Assembly: GCA_938017795.1 (NCBI GenBank)
Contig: CALIJZ010000013.1
Location: 1-64,000 of the forward strand
DNA: 64,000 nucleotides
DNA from: an uncultured Bacteriovoracaceae bacterium
GTDB taxonomy: Bacteria > Bdellovibrionota > Bacteriovoracia > Bacteriovoracales > Bacteriovoracaceae
Reading direction: 5' to 3'
This document shows, one piece after another, positions 27,866-36,760 of this stretch; within the stretch, counting starts at the first letter, position 1; each line of letters starts with the position of its first letter. Under the pieces are notes generated by a model. The model worked only from the letters and a program-made list of their open reading frames with translations. It did no database searches and was not told where the DNA came from. Position numbers and translations under genes: made by a program.

Positions 27866-28483
27866 ATGAAAGCAATATACTTAACGATTTTCACATTTTC
27901 TTCCCTGATGTTTGGATATTCATATCCTAGTTTAAACTTTGCTTTATCTGAGGCAAGAAAATCGAACAAAAAAATTGTTCTTTCCTTAGGATTTAAAGAA
28001 TGTGCTCCTTGCATCAAATATAAGAAAAACTTCATCACAGGTAGTGATAGTTCTCATCAAGTAAAAAAAGATTTTCTATTTGTTAATGTTGACTATAGAG
28101 AATTAGAAAAATTTGGATTTGCTTCCAAGAAGGTGGCTCAAGACTGTTCTTTTAAAGAAGCTTTAAAAAGCTCTAATGCTGACCAATCGACAGAAGCAGA
28201 GATGAATAGATGCTTCACTTTTTTTGGTGAGCCTGCCAATATGAACTATCCTCTCACTTTAGTGATCGATCCTAAAAAAAGTACTATTTATAAAATTTCA
28301 GACGATATAACATCAAAGCGCCCATTTACTAAATTAGTACAATCACTTGCAATCCAAGCTTACTCTGATGAGATTGGAGTAAAACTTAATAAGATTTTAA
28401 AAGAGATTGGATCTGGAGCACAATACCCAAGCATGCACCTAGATACTTTTACAAACGAGTATAAGAAGTCTTTTAATCGTTAA
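27866..28483 (+). CDS. Exported thioredoxin-like protein with CAPC site
   Basis: The 205-residue protein has a signal peptide (about 17-19 residues). A thioredoxin-like N-terminal part has LGFKECAPCIKYKK (Cys46, Cys49) placed as the redox CxxC, and a cis-Pro-like MNYPLTLVID. Two further cysteines sit in the helical insert (Cys residues near 92 and 115). It is probably a periplasmic disulfide reductase or isomerase. The many Cys-rich exported lipoproteins in this window are possible clients. It overlaps the convergent aminopeptidase gene by 4 bp. Confidence 0.75.
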   Translation: MKAIYLTIFTFSSLMFGYSYPSLNFALSEARKSNKKIVLSLGFKECAPCIKYKKNFITGSDSSHQVKKDFLFVNVDYRELEKFGFASKKVAQDCSFKEALKSSNADQSTEAEMNRCFTFFGEPANMNYPLTLVIDPKKSTIYKISDDITSKRPFTKLVQSLAIQAYSDEIGVKLNKILKEIGSGAQYPSMHLDTFTNEYKKSFNR

Positions 28484-30207
28484 GAAAACACTCTGGATCG
28501 CTTTAAACATTGTTCTTTATAGCCTTCGTAATACCGTCTCTCATCAGGCGAGAAAGTTTCTAGATCTAGTAATGGCTCTTCTAACCCGATAAAAACTAGC
28601 GAGCGAAACCTTAAAAACCCAGCAAACTTTGGATGCTTTTCTACTACAACAATATTTTCATGACGTATTCCAAACTTATTAGCAAAATATAGTCCTGGCT
28701 CGATAGAAACAATCATACCTTCATTTAAAGGCAGCTCACTTGCTTGCGAGATTCTTACTCCAGGTTCATGAACATGAACTCCAACACCATGACCAATACC
28801 GTGACCAAAGTCTAAACCTTGCTTATAAAGAACTTCCCTTGCTAGCATAGCAACCTCTCTACCTTTAGTAGCAGGTTTAAATATGGCTGACTCGGCTTGA
28901 ATTTGAGCTCTAACAACCAACGTGTAAGCATTTTGATATTCTTTAAATAAGTCATGATCAATACAAGAGCTATCAGCAAGAAAAGTTCTTGTAGTATCAG
29001 TTGCTAGTCCACTTTCAAAATATCCACCAGAGTCGAGTAAAACTAAATCTTTTTTAGAAATATATCTATCATTTTTAGGATTACCATAATGAACAATCGC
29101 ACCATTTTCCCCTGCACCACTTATTGTATTAAAACTCTGTTCAGTGGAGCCATACTTTTGATAAGACTTCGTTGTCTGATGATATAAATCTAATTCAGAA
29201 ACTTGTTCATTACTTTTCACTTTGTCTTTACACCAATTAATCGTATCAAAAATGGCCTGATCTCCAAGATTAAAAATTCTTTCATACTCGGGAATCTCTA
29301 CATCTAATTTAATATTTTTAATAAACGTTAACCCGGAACCTTCTTTTAAGATCACTCCAGAGTTTTTTAAAACCTCTTTATCATTTAAGGTGCTAAAGCT
29401 CTTATCATAAGTGATTTCTTTAACTGAGTTCGAATCAATAATACTGTTTAATACCTCGGCGATATTTTCTTTATAATAGTGAACTTGAATTAAACTATCA
29501 TGAGCTGAGAACTTAATATTCTCTGGTGATAAAAGATGTATTGAGTCTTTAACAATAATTGCCTTGGATAAAAAAGAACTTAAGAAACTTAAATGATATC
29601 CTCTAAGGTTTGTAATCCAAGCAACATCATCAATTGCAGAAAGAAAAAGAGCTTGATTATCTTTTAAATTACACCTCTGAAGTCTTTGCTTAACACTTTG
29701 ACCAAGTAATTTAGAATCAATCTCAACCACCTCAGGAAATGACTCTTTTACTTGAAAATTTATCTTTTCTGAAAACATACTTTCATTAATATTTACAAGT
29801 TTAAAGTTATTAAACTTTTCACTTATTTCGTTACAATGACCTATCGGTGTTCTCTCGGGAATGACTCCAAAATCTGAGACACCTTTTTGTTTTGCAAGAT
29901 CTAGCAGCTCCAGGAATATGCGACCCTTTGACTTATGTACAACTACTTGATCGGAGCTTATCTCCTCATCTGCTTGCAGATGATACCGGCTATCAACAAA
30001 AAGATGGGCCTTATCTTCAATTATCAATACATCTGCTGTAGATCCCTTAAAGCCCGTTACATAATATCTCAGATTATTCCACAAAGGCACATACTCACTA
30101 ATATATTGATCAAAGCTTGGAACATATAAGCACTGTGCTCCTGAGCTTTTCATGATCGCTACCATGGAAGATATATTCTTATTAATTTCACTAGTTGATA
30201 GATTCAT
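28480..30207 (-). CDS. pepP: Xaa-Pro aminopeptidase, three-domain M24B type
   Basis: This 575-residue cytosolic peptidase removes an N-terminal residue before proline. Two creatinase-type N-terminal domains precede the pita-bread domain. The five metal ligands are visible: LLDSGG and ATDTTRT (two Asp), GHGIGHGVG (His), SIEPGLY (Glu) and RHENIVV (Glu). The size and C-terminal tail fit the longer, XPNPEP1-like form rather than E. coli PepP (441). AGGAG precedes the ATG by a few bases. It stands back to back with the tryptophan dioxygenase gene, with only 42 bp between starts. Confidence 0.9.
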   Translation of the reverse strand: MNLSTSEINKNISSMVAIMKSSGAQCLYVPSFDQYISEYVPLWNNLRYYVTGFKGSTADVLIIEDKAHLFVDSRYHLQADEEISSDQVVVHKSKGRIFLELLDLAKQKGVSDFGVIPERTPIGHCNEISEKFNNFKLVNINESMFSEKINFQVKESFPEVVEIDSKLLGQSVKQRLQRCNLKDNQALFLSAIDDVAWITNLRGYHLSFLSSFLSKAIIVKDSIHLLSPENIKFSAHDSLIQVHYYKENIAEVLNSIIDSNSVKEITYDKSFSTLNDKEVLKNSGVILKEGSGLTFIKNIKLDVEIPEYERIFNLGDQAIFDTINWCKDKVKSNEQVSELDLYHQTTKSYQKYGSTEQSFNTISGAGENGAIVHYGNPKNDRYISKKDLVLLDSGGYFESGLATDTTRTFLADSSCIDHDLFKEYQNAYTLVVRAQIQAESAIFKPATKGREVAMLAREVLYKQGLDFGHGIGHGVGVHVHEPGVRISQASELPLNEGMIVSIEPGLYFANKFGIRHENIVVVEKHPKFAGFLRFRSLVFIGLEEPLLDLETFSPDERRYYEGYKEQCLKRSRVFS

Positions 30208-30225
30208 CTCTTCTCCTATTAGTAA

Positions 30226-30239
30226 ATTATAACTATAAT
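30226..30239. promoter_or_regulatory. Overlapping divergent -10 elements between pepP and the tryptophan dioxygenase gene
   Basis: On the minus strand TATAAT is at 30231-30226; on the plus strand TATAAT is at 30234-30239. The plus-strand start would fall near 30246, leaving a leader of only about four bases before the dioxygenase ATG, which has no Shine-Dalgarno. Neither side has a clear -35, so an activator or other factor may be needed. Confidence 0.45.
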
Positions 30240-30249
30240 ACAGCTAAAT

Positions 30250-31323
30250 ATGCACTACGCACAATATCTAAAATTAGACTCCATACTTGATGCTCAAAAA
30301 CTTGAGAGTGATAAGGTTGGTAAACATGCTCATGATGAAATGCTTTTTATCATTATTCATCAAGCATATGAATTATGGTTCAAGCAAATTCTTTTTGAAC
30401 TTGGATCAATCAAAGACATTTTTCAAGAAGACAAAGTTGATGATCAAGAATTAGGAACGATTACATCTAGACTTGATAGAGTTAATAAAATTTTAAAACT
30501 TCTCGTTGATCAAGTGACAATTATTGAAACAATGACTCCTTCCTCCTTTCTTGAGTTTAGAAACCTTCTTAACCCAGCTTCAGGTTTTCAGAGTTTACAA
30601 TTCAGAAGGTTAGAAACAATGCTCGGTCTAAAATATGAAGACCGATCAACAGTTGAGAAGAAATTTTTTAATCTCAGATTAACTAAAGAGGAGTCTGAAG
30701 AGCTAGAAAATGCATTGAAAGAAAAATCGATTAAAGAACTATTAGATAATTGGCTAAGCAGACTAGATTTAATTGACTCTAAAGGCTTTAGTTTTTGGAA
30801 AGTTTTAAGACAACAAGTTGAAAAGATGTTTGCAGAAGATAAGTTGTTAATTGAAAATAATGAAACATTAGATGAAAAAGAAAAAAAGACAGAACTAGAA
30901 AATTTAAAAAGAACTTTAGAGTCTTTTAATATCTTATTTGATCAAGAAAAATTTGATCAAGAGAAATTTTCTTTTTCTAGAAAATCGATGCTTACTGCTT
31001 TATTTATCAACCTATACCACGACTACCCTCTAATGCACCTTCCATTTAAAATCTTAAATTCATTTTTAGAAATGGATGAATGGATCACAAAATGGAGATA
31101 CGCTCACGCTCTTATGGTTAAGAGAATGCTTGGAGGTAAAATTGGAACCGGGGGCTCTACTGGTCATGAGTATTTGAAAAAAACCGCACAAAAACACGTT
31201 CTGTTTAAAGATCTCTTTAAGCTCAATAGCTTTTTAATCGCTAGAAGCCAAAGACCCAATTTACCGGAAAATATCAAAGATCAAATGAGTTACCATTACC
31301 AGGTATTAAAAAAGAATGTATAA
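30250..31323 (+). CDS. kynA: Tryptophan 2,3-dioxygenase
   Basis: The 357-residue haem enzyme opens the indole ring of tryptophan to N-formylkynurenine, the first step of the kynurenine route. MHYAQYLKLDSILDAQ, HDEMLFIIIHQAYELWFKQ and LEFRNLLNPASGFQS are family hallmarks. The axial haem ligand is His286 in YAHALMVKRMLG, and the GTGGSTG loop follows. A charged helical stretch (about 200-225) looks longer than in Xanthomonas TDO. The kynureninase-like gene overlaps its end by 8 bp. No formamidase gene is seen nearby. Confidence 0.95.
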   Translation: MHYAQYLKLDSILDAQKLESDKVGKHAHDEMLFIIIHQAYELWFKQILFELGSIKDIFQEDKVDDQELGTITSRLDRVNKILKLLVDQVTIIETMTPSSFLEFRNLLNPASGFQSLQFRRLETMLGLKYEDRSTVEKKFFNLRLTKEESEELENALKEKSIKELLDNWLSRLDLIDSKGFSFWKVLRQQVEKMFAEDKLLIENNETLDEKEKKTELENLKRTLESFNILFDQEKFDQEKFSFSRKSMLTALFINLYHDYPLMHLPFKILNSFLEMDEWITKWRYAHALMVKRMLGGKIGTGGSTGHEYLKKTAQKHVLFKDLFKLNSFLIARSQRPNLPENIKDQMSYHYQVLKKNV

Positions 31324-32476
31324 ACCTTTATTTTCTCAAACATTTGATAACCTTGGAGACAAACTTCCTTTTCAAGCTCATAGTCATCATTTTTGGCCAG
31401 ATATTGCAATGGAAGGGATGGAGCAATACTGGAAAGATTCCACCAACTTAATTGATGAAAAGTGGGAAAAAATTTTCTCTATAATTATTCCTACTGCTCA
31501 AGAACTTGTGGCCAAGATGTTAAATGTCGAATCTCACAAACAAATAGTTTTCGGAAACAATACTCATGAGCTAGTTTATAGATTCTTATCAAGCTTTAAA
31601 GATGAGAATTTAAAAATCTTAACCACTGACTCAGAGTTTTATTCACTAAGTAGGCAACTCAACAGATTAAAAGAAGATAAAATAGAGATTGATTCATTAA
31701 TAATTGAAGATGGAGCTAGTGGAGCAATTATAGAACAAATTATAAAGCGAGTTCAACGATACAAGCCTAATGTTTTAGTCTTTAGTCAATGTTTTTTTAA
31801 TAGTGGATATTATATTACTGAACAAGACCTTGAATTATTACTAAATTCTATAGATCCCAATATTGAAGTACTCATAGATGGCTATCATTCTTTTGCAACT
31901 AGACCTATTGATTTAAAAAATATTTGCAAAAGAGCTTACTTCACATCCGGCGGATATAAATATGCGATGGGAGGTGAAGGCGTTTGCTTTTTAGTAACAC
32001 CACTGGATACCCAACTTAGACCACGCTTTACTGGTTGGATGGCAGAAATCGAAAAACTTGATAATATGGATTCATCAAAAGTCTATTATCCCAAAGGAGC
32101 TAGTAGATTTTTAGGATCCACATTTGATCCTTCAGGATTGTATCGATTTATCGCTGTATGGAAACACCTTGATCAAAAATCAATTACTACTCAGGTCATT
32201 CATGAATATGTCTTAAGTTTACAAAATCAATTCCTGAAGCATTTTCATTCTTCTACGACTTTTAAAGGTTGCCAATTACAACTAGTAGATATGAATAATC
32301 ATGCACATTTTTTTGCCATTGATTGTAAATCTCACCAAAGAGCTCTAGAAATTTTTGATTTACTTAAAGATAAATTAATTCTTTGTGATAAAAGGAAATC
32401 AGTCATACGTTTTGGATTTAGTATTTATCAAGACTCAAGTGATATAGATGAGCTTTTTGCCAGACTATCTAGTTAA
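31316..32476 (+). CDS. Kynureninase-like PLP enzyme (aminotransferase class V fold)
   Basis: The 386-residue fold-type I PLP enzyme has the Schiff-base lysine in TSGGYKYAMGGEG (Lys215), an Asp in IDGYHSF (188) that would pair with the PLP nitrogen, and an N-terminal AHSHHFWPD segment. Similarity to kynureninase is partial (YKYxxGGxG and the GWMAE region), but the 8-bp overlap with tryptophan dioxygenase supports cleavage of kynurenine to anthranilate and alanine. A cysteine-desulfurase-like or other class V activity is the alternative. Confidence 0.7.
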   Translation: MYKPLFSQTFDNLGDKLPFQAHSHHFWPDIAMEGMEQYWKDSTNLIDEKWEKIFSIIIPTAQELVAKMLNVESHKQIVFGNNTHELVYRFLSSFKDENLKILTTDSEFYSLSRQLNRLKEDKIEIDSLIIEDGASGAIIEQIIKRVQRYKPNVLVFSQCFFNSGYYITEQDLELLLNSIDPNIEVLIDGYHSFATRPIDLKNICKRAYFTSGGYKYAMGGEGVCFLVTPLDTQLRPRFTGWMAEIEKLDNMDSSKVYYPKGASRFLGSTFDPSGLYRFIAVWKHLDQKSITTQVIHEYVLSLQNQFLKHFHSSTTFKGCQLQLVDMNNHAHFFAIDCKSHQRALEIFDLLKDKLILCDKRKSVIRFGFSIYQDSSDIDELFARLSS

Positions 32477-32570
32477 TTCTAGGCCACTTAAATTTCAATT
32501 ATAAGTAAGAAGAAAGTATAACAACTGAAAATAATGTAGATATTAGCTGGAAATATCCGATTAATATTTA

Positions 32571-34202
32571 ATGAGTCGATTTTTTATATATATCTTATGT
32601 TTTTCAACTTTAAGCTATCCGCTTAATTGTAAGCTCTTTCTTTCGAATCGATATAAGGCAATAAAAGGACTTACAGCGCTTAGTGTAAAATCAGGAATTA
32701 GTAAAAAAAACCTTAATGAAGCAGTAACGAACCTTCTTTATGATGGAATTGAGAGAAATTTCTTATCTCAAAAAGATATTGAGAAATTACTCTTGAAGTT
32801 AGAAAAATCTAATGATCCTAAAGCAAAAGCTTATATGAATTACTTTGACGATCTAAACTTGAAGATTTCAAAAAAGCGTGAATTAGCAATAGATCAAAAA
32901 GATAGTAATATTGAATACCTTCTAAATTCAGATTTAGAGATAGAAACAAAAAACTTCATGCTAAATCTGGGTAAAATCTCTGGTGACGAGGATATTTTAT
33001 CAAAAATCCAAAGTGTTGATTTAATTATTTTATCTAAAAAATCAGAAAATCTCTATACTTATCTAAAAACAAAGAAAAGCAAAAATCTTTTCATTGATCT
33101 TTATAAACTTATTGACCATTACTCAGACAATAAAAAAATTGCATTACTCTCTTCTTTTGACCATATATTTAAATATATTCAAAGTAATAAAAGTAATGAC
33201 TTTATAAAAACTCACCCCAATATTAAAGAAATTGAAAACATTAGAAATACATTAGATAAACTCAACAAGAAAAGTCTTTCATTTTACAAGAAAAGAAAAA
33301 AGCACCTCAAGGTTCAAAATAAAAAATCAAAAAATGCAATCAAGGCTCAAAAGGATTATTCTCTTTATAGAGAACAACTTCTTACATGCAAGGCACGAAC
33401 GATCAAGCCAGACAAAGTACAAAGGGCCATGAAATGGAAGTCAATGACTTACCTGATAGCAATAGGATCAGTTGTTTGGGGATATCATAGAACTGAAGGT
33501 TGGGATAAAGAAAAGGGTTGGGAAAAGTTTATTCTTGAAATTGGGATGAATATGCTATCTACTACTGCCTCTAATCAAAATGTTCTTTTCGACGGTACTA
33601 CTACCGGTGAGAAAATGATTATTAAATATGCTCTCACTTTTTTAATAAGTCTTTTAGAAAAAACAATTTACAAAGAAAGGTTTGAAAAAGATTTAGTTGA
33701 AGAATTAGAAAATAGTGATTTTTTTAAGAGTTTTGTAAAACAATTAGTAAAAAACAAAGAACTTAACTCTATCTTCAAAAGAGTTGAAAGGGCTTCCAAT
33801 AGAAAGCTAGAAATTCAAAATATCTTATCACAATATAAGTTTGATCCTAATAAAGAAGTTATTAGTTCAGCTCAAGCTGATGCTTTTTTTGAGATGCTTA
33901 CTGTCGCTCAGAATTATGAGTCACTTCACCATGACAATATTTTAATCAAAACAGGTGAGGAATCAAAAGATCGATTTATTTATAATAACTCCTATGGAGC
34001 TTTATCAGCGGTAAAAAGTATACTCATTGGCCTTTTTACCTATAATTTAACATGTCAATCAAAGGCAATTGGCCCTTATTTGATCGCAGGAAATAGTTCA
34101 AAAAACGTTGCTATTTTCATTGGTACTTTTATTTTCATGTTAGATAAATTTATTAGCACAGAAATTTACTATGGCGGAAGAGAAAAACTTATAAAACAAT
34201 AG
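32571..34202 (+). CDS. Exported lysine-rich protein, function unknown
   Basis: The 543-residue protein has an N-terminal hydrophobic signal-like stretch (about 2-20) and a long, charged, mostly helical body rich in Lys and Ser. Hydrophobic segments lie at about 290-305 and 495-530. No family recognised. A TCCGATTA sequence eight bases before the ATG with TAGA 15 bp upstream is a weak sigma-28-like match. There is no Shine-Dalgarno. Its 3' end overlaps murD (opposite strand) by 14 bp. Confidence 0.6.
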   Translation: MSRFFIYILCFSTLSYPLNCKLFLSNRYKAIKGLTALSVKSGISKKNLNEAVTNLLYDGIERNFLSQKDIEKLLLKLEKSNDPKAKAYMNYFDDLNLKISKKRELAIDQKDSNIEYLLNSDLEIETKNFMLNLGKISGDEDILSKIQSVDLIILSKKSENLYTYLKTKKSKNLFIDLYKLIDHYSDNKKIALLSSFDHIFKYIQSNKSNDFIKTHPNIKEIENIRNTLDKLNKKSLSFYKKRKKHLKVQNKKSKNAIKAQKDYSLYREQLLTCKARTIKPDKVQRAMKWKSMTYLIAIGSVVWGYHRTEGWDKEKGWEKFILEIGMNMLSTTASNQNVLFDGTTTGEKMIIKYALTFLISLLEKTIYKERFEKDLVEELENSDFFKSFVKQLVKNKELNSIFKRVERASNRKLEIQNILSQYKFDPNKEVISSAQADAFFEMLTVAQNYESLHHDNILIKTGEESKDRFIYNNSYGALSAVKSILIGLFTYNLTCQSKAIGPYLIAGNSSKNVAIFIGTFIFMLDKFISTEIYYGGREKLIKQ

Positions 34203-35448
34203 ACTCTTTATAATTATCTTGGATGATTTTTTTAAAATTTTCTCCACGATCTTTGAAGTTTTTGAATTGATCATAAGAAGGGAACCCTGGACTAAAAAGA
34301 AGTATTGCATCTTGGAACCGTTGCTCTCTAAAAAACTCTTCTAAAAACTCCTTTTTAGAACTTTTGAAAAACCTAGATAATAATTCTCGAGATTGCCCAA
34401 ATAAATAAACCTGATCGTCTTTTAGATACTTTTTTATCTCTAAGAACTCCTCAACATTATTTGATCTAAGCTGGCCTCCTAGAAATAAAACAAGCTCTTC
34501 CTTGTTCTTGAAGGACTTGATTGCAGTAAGTGTTGAGTTAAAGTTTGTACTTTTGGAGTCATTATATACCTTTAGTCCTTTAAAATTTCCTACAAATTCA
34601 ATTCGATGCTCAACTCCTTTAAAACTAGATATAAGTTTATCTATTACTTTTGTATTCATCCCAAGAACATTTAATATTTCTTCCACAAACTGAAAGTTTT
34701 TTTGGTTATGTTCACCAACAACTTTCATTTTTGAATAGTTTCTTATTCCTTTAGGAGCTGAAACTTTAAAATCTCCTTTGACCTGTTTTTTTAATTCATC
34801 AGGAATGATAAGGTGAGAAAATTCATTCATATTTTTAAAAATATTGAATTTTGCATTTTGATAATGCTCAAATGTAGGATGGCGCTCTTGATGGTGGTTT
34901 ACAATATTTAAAATAGAAGCAACTAAGGGTGAGAATTCATTAATAAGTTCAAGCTGAAAGCTAGAAACTTCAAGTAAGGCATAATCAAAATTATTTCCTA
35001 AAATTTTGGAATATGGATTACCAATATTACCACCTAGAAAAGTATTAATTCCCAACAAATCAAATGCTTCTTTTAACATAGTACAAACTGTCGTCTTACC
35101 ATTGCTACCAGTAATAGCAATAATAGGAGTATCAGATAAAAGTGAAACAATTTCTAACTCACCCAAGACAGGGACTCCACTTGATTTAAAAAAATTTAAC
35201 TCAGGTAACCATGGAACACCTGGAGATTTTAAAATCAAATCAAATTTGATATTAGATTCAATCACTTCATTTTGGACAATAAATTTATCAAATCCTAAAT
35301 ACTCCTTGTCAGTATTCCAAACACTGGCTCCGTAGTCCTCACAAACTTTATATAATGCTCTACCAGTAACACCCATCCCCCATATAAGGACACTTAATCC
35401 TTCAAGGGATTTATTATCCTTTATTTTTGATAAAATCTCTTGGCTCAT
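34189..35448 (-). CDS. murD: UDP-N-acetylmuramoylalanine-D-glutamate ligase MurD
   Basis: The 419-residue Mur ligase adds D-Glu to UDP-MurNAc-L-Ala in peptidoglycan synthesis. Visible are an N-terminal Rossmann motif (LIWGMGVTG), the ATP loop ITGSNGKTT, GGNIGNP, LEVSSFQLE (the MurD-specific stretch) and a central NHHQERHPTFEHY. It also has KVYNDSKSTNFNST in the C-terminal domain. It stands alone, away from a dcw cluster, between unrelated genes. Slightly shorter than E. coli MurD (438). Confidence 0.93.
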   Translation of the reverse strand: MSQEILSKIKDNKSLEGLSVLIWGMGVTGRALYKVCEDYGASVWNTDKEYLGFDKFIVQNEVIESNIKFDLILKSPGVPWLPELNFFKSSGVPVLGELEIVSLLSDTPIIAITGSNGKTTVCTMLKEAFDLLGINTFLGGNIGNPYSKILGNNFDYALLEVSSFQLELINEFSPLVASILNIVNHHQERHPTFEHYQNAKFNIFKNMNEFSHLIIPDELKKQVKGDFKVSAPKGIRNYSKMKVVGEHNQKNFQFVEEILNVLGMNTKVIDKLISSFKGVEHRIEFVGNFKGLKVYNDSKSTNFNSTLTAIKSFKNKEELVLFLGGQLRSNNVEEFLEIKKYLKDDQVYLFGQSRELLSRFFKSSKKEFLEEFFREQRFQDAILLFSPGFPSYDQFKNFKDRGENFKKIIQDNYKESIVL

Positions 35449-35463
35449 TTATATTCTACTCAC

Positions 35464-36603
35464 ATGGATAGCTTGCTTATTATTCAAACCATCGAGGAAA
35501 TTGAAAAATTCCTTAAACCCTATCAACAGTTTTGGTCGATGGAAATTTTAAATAATTATCCCAATACTTATGAAGATAGTATAGAAGAAATGGCTAATGA
35601 GCCTAAAAATTGGGACTCTCAGAAAATTGCTAATATGATCAACTTTGAAGATGAAGATCTTTCACCAAAGTTGCAATCTTTTTCAGACTCATGTAAAGAG
35701 CTGGCCAATATCCCACAAGCTAATACCTCCCCTATTGATATCCTTAAAGACTTTCAACTCTCCAATAAGAAAAAGCATGAACTATCACACTTGATTCCTT
35801 TACTTGATTGTTCAGTCCCAATTCTAGACTTTGCAGGTGGTACTGGTCACTTAAGTGAACAGTTTAGTAATTTTTCGAATCAACATTCGACTTGCCTTGA
35901 TATTGATAATCTCCTTTTATCTAAAGGAAGAAAAAGATTGAAATCTAAAAACGTAGAGTTTAAAGAGTATACAATTAAATCAAATATGGTCTTAAAAGCT
36001 GCTCCCTCTAATTTAGTGGCCTTACATAATTGTGGAGATCTAAGTGATCATGTTATTTCATATTTTAAGAAAAATAGTAATGCGATAAAGCTTTATAACT
36101 TAGGGTGTTGTTATCATAAATGTAGTAATCACTTTGGTACAAACTTACAACTATCCAATCATGCTAAAACCCTGGCAATAAGATCTTCTTATCAAAAAGC
36201 AAGCGAGCTTTTAAAGAGAATACAAGTCAAAAAATTTCGCTACAGCTTTGAGCTTCTTCTACAAAGTGAATTTGGAAAAATGGAAACGAGCTCTCTTTTA
36301 AGTTCAACTCAAGGTTATTACAAAAGTGATTTTTCATACTATGCAACAGAGCAGCTAAAAAGATTAAACCTTAAAAGTAGCATCCCTTTGAATTCTTTCT
36401 ATAAAGATCCCAATATCTCCAAAAAAGTTGAGAGGTTAATACGCCTTGGTTTTATTAGACATATGTTTTCAAGAATAATTGAAAAATTAATTATTTATCA
36501 TCGTGCCAAAACCCTTTCAACAATATCAAAAGTTGAGATCAAACAAGTTTTTGATTTTAGAATATCTCCGCGCAATATTTTAATTACAGCTTCAAAAAAG
36601 TAG
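35464..36603 (+). CDS. METTL25-like SAM-dependent methyltransferase
   Basis: I use the ATG at 35464; the upstream in-frame TTG at 35440 lies inside murD's start region. The protein has 379 residues. The SAM loop reads ILDFAGGTGHLS; LVALHNCGDLSDH and NLGCCYHKCS follow. The combination ALHxCGDL...GCCYHK is the pattern of the Methyltransf_32/METTL25-RRNAD1 group, better known in eukaryotes. The substrate is unknown. Divergent from murD; followed by a structured intergenic region. Confidence 0.75.
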   Translation: MDSLLIIQTIEEIEKFLKPYQQFWSMEILNNYPNTYEDSIEEMANEPKNWDSQKIANMINFEDEDLSPKLQSFSDSCKELANIPQANTSPIDILKDFQLSNKKKHELSHLIPLLDCSVPILDFAGGTGHLSEQFSNFSNQHSTCLDIDNLLLSKGRKRLKSKNVEFKEYTIKSNMVLKAAPSNLVALHNCGDLSDHVISYFKKNSNAIKLYNLGCCYHKCSNHFGTNLQLSNHAKTLAIRSSYQKASELLKRIQVKKFRYSFELLLQSEFGKMETSSLLSSTQGYYKSDFSYYATEQLKRLNLKSSIPLNSFYKDPNISKKVERLIRLGFIRHMFSRIIEKLIIYHRAKTLSTISKVEIKQVFDFRISPRNILITASKK

Positions 36604-36642
36604 CACTATGCCCCACTCAACTGGAGTCATTCGTTCTCTGAT

Positions 36643-36691
36643 GGTCAATATGACCTCAAAAATGATCAAATCTATTGGCACGAAACTTGTA
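36643..36691 (+). promoter_or_regulatory. Sigma-54-type (-24/-12) promoter with upstream inverted repeat
   Basis: TTGGCACG (36675-36682), four bases, then TTGTA (36687-36691) matches the sigma-54 consensus YTGGCACG-N4-TTGCW in all but the C of the -12 GC. The GG (36677-36678) and GT pair are spaced by the required 10 bases. Transcription would start near 36702, 59 bases before the ATG at 36761. A small palindrome GGTCA-ATA-TGACC at 36643-36655 might bind an activator. Confidence 0.6.
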
Positions 36692-36760
36692 AGAGTATTG
36701 GCATCAGTCAAATTTGAGCAATGAATGTTCAATAAGCTTAATCTTAACTAGGGGGCCAAT

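Noticed and set aside
32537-32563. TAGA-N15-TCCGATTA before the 543-residue exported protein, sigma-28-like
   Set aside because: Mismatches in both boxes; too weak to call beside the three strong promoters at 52-57 kb, though worth scoring.
36604-36760. Possible tRNA or riboswitch in the structured gap before the duplicated-domain gene
   Set aside because: Short hairpins exist, but no cloverleaf, CCA end or known aptamer pattern; the sigma-54 promoter explains part of the conservation-like signal.
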